Below are positions 43,018 through 48,764 of a stretch of DNA of 48,764 nt, piece by piece; the stretch's first letter is position 1; every line of letters begins with the position of its first letter. The stretch lies in the NCBI GenBank assembly GCA_900550445.1, contig URSF01000016.1, forward strand, positions 1 to 48,764. Reading direction: 5' to 3'. The notes under the pieces are model-generated. The model saw nothing but the letters and a program-made list of their open reading frames with translations, had not been told where the DNA came from and did not search any database. This DNA is from an uncultured Rhodospirillaceae bacterium (GTDB taxonomy: Bacteria; Pseudomonadota; Alphaproteobacteria; CAAGCB01; CAG-977). The position numbers and the translations under genes are program-made.

Positions 43018-43051
43018 AAAAAAGACGCAAAAAAGGTTATCCGTCTTTTTT
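43018..43051 (-). terminator. Terminator overlapping the end of the ABC exporter gene
   Basis: On the minus strand AAAAAAGACG pairs with CGTCTTTTTT (10 bp, 14-base loop). The left arm lies in the last codons and the stop codon is in the loop. Confidence 0.65.
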
Positions 43052-44821
43052 CATAAACTGAATCTTATACAGCTGAGCGTATATACCGTCGCGTTCCAGC
43101 AATTCCTGATGCGTGCCGCAATCAACGATTTTTCCTTCGTTAAAAACGCAGATTTTATCAGCGTTGACAATCGTCGACAACCGATGCGCGATAACGATTG
43201 ACGTTCTGCCTTTCATCAATATTTCCAAAGAATCCTGAACGATTTTTTCGGAACGGGAATCCAAAGCCGAAGTCGCTTCGTCCAACAAAAGGATCGGCGC
43301 GTTTTTCAGCATGGCCCGCGCGATTGAAATCATCTGGCGCTGGCCGCCGGACAACCCGGCCCCCTGTTCGCCCAAAAGGGTGTCGTATCCGTTTTCCATT
43401 TGCCGGATAAAGGGATCCGCCGCGGCGGCTCTGGCGGCTTCAATAACTTGTTCGTCTGTTGCGCCGGGCGAACCGTAACGGATATTATTTTTTATTGTAT
43501 CGTTAAATAAAATAACTTCCTGCGATACATAAGCCGTATGTTTACGCAGACTTTCCAGCGTTACTTGCGTAATATCCTGTCCGTCGATTAAAATCTGACC
43601 TTTATCGGGATCGTAAAACCGGGGCAGAAAATTAATCAATGTCGATTTGCCCGATCCCGAATGGCCGACCAGCGCCACCGTCTGATCCGGTTCGACCGTC
43701 AATGATACGTTTTGCAGAACGTCGCGTTCGCCGTCATAGGAGAAAGTAATATTTTTAAATTCAATTTTTCCTTTTGAAACAACCAGTTCTTTGGCGTCCG
43801 GCGCGTCTTTTATCGACGGTTCGACGTCCAGCATGGAAAACAGACGCTGCATGCTGGCCACGCCCATCTGCATGCGCATGTGCAGGCTGGCAACGTTTTT
43901 CATCGGCTTATAGGCCGCCACGATCGCCAGCAGAAACACCATAAAATTACCGGGGCTCATATTGCCCTGCATAATCTGATAACCGCCGTACCCCAGCGTC
44001 GCCGCCATGGCGATTCCGCCGAAAAACTCCATCAGCGGGCTTTGCAGCGCGTGCAGACACGCCATGGAAAAAGACAGCTTGTTCATCTTGACGATCGTAT
44101 GATCCAGTTCTTCAAATTCCTTATTTTCCGTGCAATAAGACTTAACGATTTTAATGCCCTTGAAACTTTGGGTCAGCAGATTGAAGAAACCTTCGTTTGC
44201 TTCCTGATTGCGCTTTGTTTTTTTGCGCATTTTGCGCCCGCATAAAGCGACGGGGTAAATGCCGACCGGAAAAACAAAAAAGACGACGCAGGCCATTTCA
44301 AACGACTGAAAAAACATCAAGATAACCAAAAACACGACGGAAGCCGTATCTTTGACAAAAGTTGTCAGGCTGTTCAGGACGGCGTCTTTGACCATTGCGA
44401 CGTCGGAAGTAAAGCGCGTAATGATTTCACCGGTGGAATGTTCCTGAAAAAAGGCGTTGTCCATACGGATCAGGCGCTTAAAAATATCGCGCTGCATATC
44501 GGCGATAACGCGGATTGACAGCTTTGTCATCACGACGGACTGGGAATAACTGAAAACGCCTTTTAAAAAATACAGGACCAGAATTGTCATACCGATCGTC
44601 CCCAGCGAAGCGCGATTTTTATCAATAAAGACTTCGTCAAAAATCGGCTTGAGCTGACGTACCAGCAAAGCGTCGAAACTGGCGGCGATCAACATTAAAA
44701 CAACCGCCAGAATCAGCCAGCGCCACTTTGAAGCGATGTACGTATTCCACACGCGTTTGTACATCAGCATGCTTTCTTTAGTCAACGCCGGCAGATCTTT
44801 GTTTTTTTTAATAAATGCCAT
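43037..44821 (-). CDS. MsbA-like ABC exporter (fused membrane and ATPase domains)
   Basis: 594 residues, a half-transporter that should act as a homodimer. An N-terminal six-helix domain (about 30-330) is followed by the ATPase domain with Walker A GHSGSGKST (about 385), Q-loop YVSQEVILF, signature LSGGQ (about 489), Walker B ILLLDEATSALD and the H-loop IAHRLST. The domain order and the RFTSDVAMVKDAV segment match the MsbA/lipid-A and multidrug group. The likely cargo is lipid A core or another hydrophobic compound; no lipid A gene is adjacent, so the cargo is not settled. It has its own promoter-like site and a terminator. Confidence 0.92.
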   Translation of the reverse strand: MAFIKKNKDLPALTKESMLMYKRVWNTYIASKWRWLILAVVLMLIAASFDALLVRQLKPIFDEVFIDKNRASLGTIGMTILVLYFLKGVFSYSQSVVMTKLSIRVIADMQRDIFKRLIRMDNAFFQEHSTGEIITRFTSDVAMVKDAVLNSLTTFVKDTASVVFLVILMFFQSFEMACVVFFVFPVGIYPVALCGRKMRKKTKRNQEANEGFFNLLTQSFKGIKIVKSYCTENKEFEELDHTIVKMNKLSFSMACLHALQSPLMEFFGGIAMAATLGYGGYQIMQGNMSPGNFMVFLLAIVAAYKPMKNVASLHMRMQMGVASMQRLFSMLDVEPSIKDAPDAKELVVSKGKIEFKNITFSYDGERDVLQNVSLTVEPDQTVALVGHSGSGKSTLINFLPRFYDPDKGQILIDGQDITQVTLESLRKHTAYVSQEVILFNDTIKNNIRYGSPGATDEQVIEAARAAAADPFIRQMENGYDTLLGEQGAGLSGGQRQMISIARAMLKNAPILLLDEATSALDSRSEKIVQDSLEILMKGRTSIVIAHRLSTIVNADKICVFNEGKIVDCGTHQELLERDGIYAQLYKIQFMKKDG

Positions 44822-44848
44822 TTTATCCCCATCTGCAACAATCGGGTT

Positions 44849-44878
44849 AAAATAGCATTAAACCTTAGATTACGTCAA
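44849..44878 (-). promoter_or_regulatory. Candidate promoter for the ABC exporter
   Basis: On the minus strand TTGACG (44873-44878), 18-base spacer, TATTTT (44849-44854), 28 bases before the ATG. Confidence 0.5.
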
Positions 44879-44882
44879 AGAA

Positions 44883-45824
44883 TTAGTGCGGATAAGCCGC
44901 TCTTTTTAATCTGTCGTTGATCGCCAATCCCAGCCCGTTCGTCGGTATGGGCATAACGGCTATTCCCGTATAACGCGGATCGTCCAACAGGCGCATATAA
45001 GCGAACAAATGCGCGGCGGCTTCTTTCACGTCGCCCGACGGACTGAGATTCAACGTAGCGTTTTCCGCCTTTCCGAAGGCTAAAAAAGCCTCTCCTTTTT
45101 CGGCATGATCGGCGTTCAGCCGGACAGGCAGGCGCGGCGCATAATGCGACAACATCTGCCCCGGCGACCGCGGCGCGTCCGGATTGATTTCGGGACGGCG
45201 CAGCGGACGGCCCAGAACGGCTTCGATTTCTTCCACGCCCACACCGCCGGCGCGCAACAAGGCGGGGTCGTCTTCGGACACGTCCAGAATTGTCGATTCC
45301 ACCCCGACCGCACAGGCGCCGCCGTCTAAAATCAGCGGCACGCGGTCTCCCAGTCCCTGCGCGACATGCAAAGCCGTTGTCGGGCTGACGGTTCCCGATA
45401 TATTCGCGCTGGGCGCCGCGACGGGACGGCCGAAAGCCGCAATCATCTGACGTGCCGCCGGGTGCGCGGGAAAACGCACGCCGACCGTATCCAGCCCCGC
45501 GCTGACCAGATGGGAAATCGGACAGCCGGGCGTTCTTTTCATGACCATTGTCAAAGGCCCCGGCCAGAACTTTTCAGCCAGCACACGCGCACTGTCCGTC
45601 AAAACGGCGAACCGTTCCGTCCACGAAAGATCTGCGATATGGGCGATCAAAGGATTAAACTGCGGCCGCCCTTTGGCTTCAAAAATGGACGCGACGGCCA
45701 GATCATTGCCCGCGTCCGCCCCCAGACCGTAAACAGTTTCGGTCGGGAAAGCCACCAGCCGCCCTTTATTCAACAACTCCGCAGCCAGAGCGACGCTTTG
45801 CGGATTAACCGGTTCGACAGACAT
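44883..45824 (-). CDS. tsaC: Threonylcarbamoyl-AMP synthase, Sua5 type
   Basis: 313 residues: a YrdC domain (about 1-200) plus the C-terminal Sua5 domain linked through SPGQMLSHYAPRLPVRL. It makes threonylcarbamoyl-AMP from threonine, bicarbonate and ATP for the t6A37 modification of tRNAs reading ANN codons. The signatures FPTETVYGLGADA, KRTPGCPISHLV and APSANISGTVSPT are intact. The ATG follows the transporter stop codon immediately (TAA-ATG). The symbol sua5 or tsaC2 is equally used for this longer form. Confidence 0.95.
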   Translation of the reverse strand: MSVEPVNPQSVALAAELLNKGRLVAFPTETVYGLGADAGNDLAVASIFEAKGRPQFNPLIAHIADLSWTERFAVLTDSARVLAEKFWPGPLTMVMKRTPGCPISHLVSAGLDTVGVRFPAHPAARQMIAAFGRPVAAPSANISGTVSPTTALHVAQGLGDRVPLILDGGACAVGVESTILDVSEDDPALLRAGGVGVEEIEAVLGRPLRRPEINPDAPRSPGQMLSHYAPRLPVRLNADHAEKGEAFLAFGKAENATLNLSPSGDVKEAAAHLFAYMRLLDDPRYTGIAVMPIPTNGLGLAINDRLKRAAYPH

Positions 45825-46835
45825 TTAATACCACTTCAACCGTTTTAACAAAAAAGCCAGAAAAAGCCCCAGCGCCAGCAAAATCAACGTAGCGATCAAA
45901 AAACCGTTTTCGCTGGTCGCCAGAGGAATCCCGCCGACATTCATGCCGAACAATCCCGTAATAAACGTCAGCGGAACAAAAACCGCCGCCAGAACAGACA
46001 GCATATACATATTTTCCTGCGTTTGTTCGCGCACGCGGTTGGACAGTTCGTCCATGTTAATCATGGCGCGTTCACGCAGGGAATCGATGTCTTCAATAAT
46101 GCGCAGCATACGGTTGGCATTTTCACGCAGCTGATAACGGTTTTCGGCGCTCAGCCACGGCATGATCTGACGCGGCAGAACGTCCATCGCGTCGCGCTGC
46201 GGATACAAATAACGCCTCATTTCCGTTAAATTACGCCGCGCTTCGGACAACTGCGGCATAAACTCCCCTTCTTCATCTTCAACGTCGTCAATAATCTTGT
46301 CTTCCACACTGTCGATAACGACTTCGACGTCCGAAACGACAGCCACAATCTTATCTAAAGTAAAAGAACACAATTCATCAAGCAGTTCGCCGACATTTTT
46401 TGCCCCGACGCCCGTATTAAACTCCCGTTCCATCGCCGTTAAAAAATTCATCGGCGTTTCGCGCAGCGTGATCATGCGGTTCGTTTCGCACCAAATGCGC
46501 AGAGGAATCATATCGTCGGGTTCTTCGCCGGGATTCAGATTGATCGCGCGCAGGAACAACATCAACTTGTCCCCGAAAGCCACACAACGGGGGCGGTCTT
46601 CTTCTTCCTCGGTCAGACTTTCCAGCGCCATGGGATTAATGCCGCTTGTGTTTTCCAAAAACTCCTTTGTCCCTGGCGCCGGCAAATTCAAATGCAGCCA
46701 CAATACCCCCTGATCCGGCGTCCAGCACGCCGTTTCCTCAATACTTAAATGACGGGCGCCGCCTTCGCCGTCCAGCAGCAAAGAAAACAGCAGCCAGTTA
46801 TTGTTTTCGGACGAAAACTCTTCGTTTTCAGACAT
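45825..46835 (-). CDS. CorA/ZntB-family divalent metal transporter
   Basis: 336 residues. A large cytoplasmic N-terminal funnel (about 1-270) with acidic helices (EDKIIDDVEDEEGEF) leads to two C-terminal membrane helices. The pore signature is FGMNVGGIP at the end of the first helix, with the GMN motif retained. The VGGIP continuation matches the ZntB branch, which moves zinc, more than the Mg2+ branch. Transport therefore could be Zn2+ or Mg2+/Co2+. It is followed immediately by the Sua5 gene; the two share a transcript. Confidence 0.9.
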   Translation of the reverse strand: MSENEEFSSENNNWLLFSLLLDGEGGARHLSIEETACWTPDQGVLWLHLNLPAPGTKEFLENTSGINPMALESLTEEEEDRPRCVAFGDKLMLFLRAINLNPGEEPDDMIPLRIWCETNRMITLRETPMNFLTAMEREFNTGVGAKNVGELLDELCSFTLDKIVAVVSDVEVVIDSVEDKIIDDVEDEEGEFMPQLSEARRNLTEMRRYLYPQRDAMDVLPRQIMPWLSAENRYQLRENANRMLRIIEDIDSLRERAMINMDELSNRVREQTQENMYMLSVLAAVFVPLTFITGLFGMNVGGIPLATSENGFLIATLILLALGLFLAFLLKRLKWY

Positions 46836-46934
46836 GATTATCCTCCGCCTGTCATTCGTTTCTTTGTATCAAAGATTATCTGAAAATGCACCTGATTTAA
46901 TCTGTCCGGCCGTAAAAATTTATAACAGCCCCCC

Positions 46935-46962
46935 TTGCTTTCCGCGGCAGTCCGTGTATGAT
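46935..46962 (+). promoter_or_regulatory. Candidate promoter for pepA
   Basis: TTGCTT (46935-46940), 16-base spacer, TATGAT (46957-46962), 39 bases before ATG 47002 in the divergent gap. Confidence 0.5.
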
Positions 46963-47001
46963 GAAAACATTCAACAATTCATCAGAAAACGGATTAAATT
47001 T

Positions 47002-48471
47002 ATGGACATTCTGTTTAAAAAAAATGAAATTTCAAACGACGCCGCTCTGATTGTCGGAGTATACGAAGACATACTGTTTACAAAGACGGCGAAAAAAATT
47101 GACGGCATCTTAAACGGAATGTTGGCCAGGGCCTTAAAAATCGATAATTTCAACGGCCGTTTGGGGGAAACTTACGACTTTATCGCGCTGGGAAACCTGC
47201 CTGTCAAACGCCTGTTGTGTGTCGGGCTGGGCAAAAAAGCCGATATGAACGAACTGGCGGCGCAGGCTGTCGGCGCTTATGCGGCAAACGCTTTATTGAC
47301 CAGCGGCGAAACGGCCGTTGCTTTTGCCGTTGACGATCTGCCGCCCGCTCCTGTCGGGTTCGGGGCAAAAATCGCGTCTTACCGTTTTACGAAACACAAA
47401 ACTATTTTTAAAAAACCCGTTACCGTTAAGGAATTTTATATTCTCTCGGAACAGGCGCAGGCCGCCCAAAATCAGTACGAACCTTATTTCGCCGTTGCAA
47501 AGGGTATTCACACCGCGCGCGATTTGGTCAACGAACCGGCAAACGTCATTACGCCGATCACTTTTGCCAAACGGGCGGAAGAACTGCAAAAATACGGCTT
47601 GCAGACAGAAGTATACGACCCGAACCAGCTGCGCGCCAAAGGGCTAAACATGATGCTGGGCGTAGCGCAGGGATCCGTTAATCCGCCCCGTTTAGTCGTC
47701 GTTCAGTGGCGCGGCTGCCCGGAGGATAAAAATACGCATGTCGTGCTGGTCGGCAAAGGAGTTACTTTTGATTCCGGCGGATTAAGCCTGAAACCCGCCA
47801 AAGGCATGGAAGACATGAAAGAAGATCTGGCCGGCGCGGCAACCGCGTTGGGGACGCTGCAGACGCTGGCCATGCGCAAAGCCAAAGTAAACGCGGCGGC
47901 CGTTATGGCCATGGTGGAAAATATGCCTTCGGGAACGGCACAGCGGCCGGGTGATATTGTCAAATCTTTATCCGGTATTACGGTTGAAGTCATCAATACC
48001 GACGCCGAAGGCCGACTGGTATTGGGCGACGCCCTCTGGTACGCTCAGGAACGTTTTAATGCGCCGGTCGTTATAGATCTGGCCAGCCTGACCGGAGCAA
48101 TCGTCGTTGCTTTGGGAACCGAATATGCCGGATTGTTTTCCAATAATGATGATCTGGCCGGACAAATGGAAAAAGCTTCTGCCGACAGCGGGGAAAAAGT
48201 CTGGCGCATGCCGATGGACGATTTTTTTGACGACCAGATTGTTTCCGATATCGCCGATATTCGCAACACGGCAACGTCAGGCCGTGCGGGCGGCAGTATT
48301 ACCGCCGCGGCGTTTTTAAAACGCTTTATTATGCCGCAGACCAAATGGGCGCATCTGGATATTGCCGGCGTCGCTTTAAAAGAAAAGGCTTCCGTTATGG
48401 GACCGAAAGGCGGATCCGGCTTCGGCGTTCAGCTGTTAAACAGATTTATCAAAGATAATCTGGAAAAATAA
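47002..48471 (+). CDS. pepA: Leucyl aminopeptidase (M17)
   Basis: 489 residues from ATG 47002 (family about 500). A longer frame reaches back to 46801, but those 67 codons cross the promoter and the divergent gene's start, and the sequence MDILFKKNEIS looks like a true N-terminus. The catalytic domain has the dizinc ligands in VGKGVTFDSGGLSL (Lys, Asp), KEDLAGAA (Asp) and NTDAEGRLVLGD (Asp, Glu; the family signature), with the bicarbonate Arg in the same loop. It releases N-terminal amino acids from peptides; E. coli PepA also binds DNA, which cannot be judged here. A strong terminator follows. Confidence 0.95.
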   Translation: MDILFKKNEISNDAALIVGVYEDILFTKTAKKIDGILNGMLARALKIDNFNGRLGETYDFIALGNLPVKRLLCVGLGKKADMNELAAQAVGAYAANALLTSGETAVAFAVDDLPPAPVGFGAKIASYRFTKHKTIFKKPVTVKEFYILSEQAQAAQNQYEPYFAVAKGIHTARDLVNEPANVITPITFAKRAEELQKYGLQTEVYDPNQLRAKGLNMMLGVAQGSVNPPRLVVVQWRGCPEDKNTHVVLVGKGVTFDSGGLSLKPAKGMEDMKEDLAGAATALGTLQTLAMRKAKVNAAAVMAMVENMPSGTAQRPGDIVKSLSGITVEVINTDAEGRLVLGDALWYAQERFNAPVVIDLASLTGAIVVALGTEYAGLFSNNDDLAGQMEKASADSGEKVWRMPMDDFFDDQIVSDIADIRNTATSGRAGGSITAAAFLKRFIMPQTKWAHLDIAGVALKEKASVMGPKGGSGFGVQLLNRFIKDNLEK

Positions 48472-48493
48472 AAAAAAGTGCCCCTTGTTTTAA

Positions 48494-48523
48494 CCTCCGT
48501 CTTTCCGACGGGGGTTTTTTATT
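48494..48523 (+). terminator. Terminator of pepA
   Basis: Stem CCTCCGTC (48494-48501) with GACGGGGG (48507-48514; one G-T pair), 5-base loop, then TTTTTTATT. Confidence 0.9.
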
Positions 48524-48764
48524 GCCGATCCGGTTGACGACGGTATGTCATTGATTAACCTTATGTAAAATCTGGATTTCCAGACCTTGTTTTGTTATAA
48601 TATGTTTCAGGTCGTTTAAATCAACGACTCAGGGCTTCAAACACCCTTTTACGTATAGTCGCAAACGCATATAGCGACTTTAAACGTTTATGCCGATTTC
48701 TGTCTTACAGGCGGATCAACCCAGTTAAAAAGTATCATTTTTAAGATCGTCTTTTAATCGAGCA
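48524..48764 (+). other. Gene-free tail with promoter-like site and several hairpins
   Basis: No coding frame of note. An extended -10 promoter-like site is at 48593-48601 (TGT-TATAAT); the best -35, TGGATT (48573-48578), is poor. Downstream are potential hairpins GTCGTT/AACGAC (about 48613-48630), AGGG/CCCT (about 48632-48648), AGTCGC/GCGACT (about 48657-48679) and CTGT/ACAG (about 48701-48711). It may be the leader of a gene to the right or a small RNA. The sequence ends before this can be decided. Confidence 0.4.

Noticed and set aside
46801..47001. N-terminal extension of PepA by 67 codons.
   Set aside because: The extension crosses a good promoter and the start region of the divergent transporter gene, and its sequence does not look like PepA.
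48655..48690. TAGTCGCAAACG resembles the resume region of tmRNA (ssrA).
   Set aside because: The following codons from GCA run 26 codons beyond GCA-AAC without a short tag ending in Ala-Ala, and no tRNA-like ends are seen nearby. The match is probably chance, though the structured region is kept as a finding.

Overview
The window looks like a chromosomal segment of an alphaproteobacterium. The lineage signals are FlbT directly behind a flagellin gene, the hisZ-purA pair, a long-form (XPNPEP-type) aminopeptidase P and a YfhM/PbpC pair. No phage, IS element, CRISPR array, rRNA or tRNA was recognised. Genes are densely packed and base composition looks even throughout, so this reads as core genome with a few odd genes. 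I cannot name the species.

Layout. Bases 1-1800 hold the 3' part of a repeat-rich protein of unknown function. Bases 2020-4568 encode a two-gene partner-switching module: a STAS protein and a membrane SpoIIE-type phosphatase that also carries an anti-sigma-like kinase domain. Bases 4639-10984 are a rightward run: UvrD/PcrA helicase, PrmA, aminopeptidase P and TrkH. From 33415 leftward to 10965 everything is on the minus strand. In transcription order it runs: alpha-2-macroglobulin (yfhM), pbpC, U32 protease-like trhP, two lipoproteins, acnB, a shortened monomeric-type isocitrate dehydrogenase, gltA, a Fic-MerR fusion, a 118-aa unknown, hisZ, purA, a membrane-anchored probable pseudokinase and a small membrane protein. 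Bases 33476-42503 are mostly rightward: a thermonuclease-like protein, an ATP-grasp/alpha-E fusion with its transglutaminase partner, flagellin plus flbT, and a threonine-synthase-like enzyme with a MobA-like nucleotidyltransferase. One unknown membrane protein is leftward at 33975-34760. Bases 42480-46835 are leftward: a possible tiny membrane protein, a small anchored protein, an MsbA-like ABC exporter, Sua5 and a CorA/ZntB-type transporter. The window closes with pepA and a gene-free tail that has a promoter-like site and several small hairpins.

The most unusual part is 16611-24527. Three consecutive TCA-cycle genes (acnB, icd-like, gltA) are translationally coupled. Two lipoprotein genes precede them, and they are followed, 11 bases after gltA, by a Fic-fold protein fused to a MerR DNA-binding domain. 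Its Fic motif has lost the catalytic histidine, the acidic metal-binding residue and the first arginine, so it is probably a sensor/regulator rather than an AMPylase. Just beyond it lie two perfect dyads sharing CTGT/ACAG half-sites, one inside a plausible promoter spacer. I infer, without proof, a ligand-sensing pseudo-Fic regulator linked to central carbon metabolism. Other points of interest are a probable pseudokinase (HRD changed to HRE) behind a terminator-like hairpin, a hairpin covering the flagellin ribosome-binding site next to flbT, and a recent higher-order repeat expansion at the left edge.
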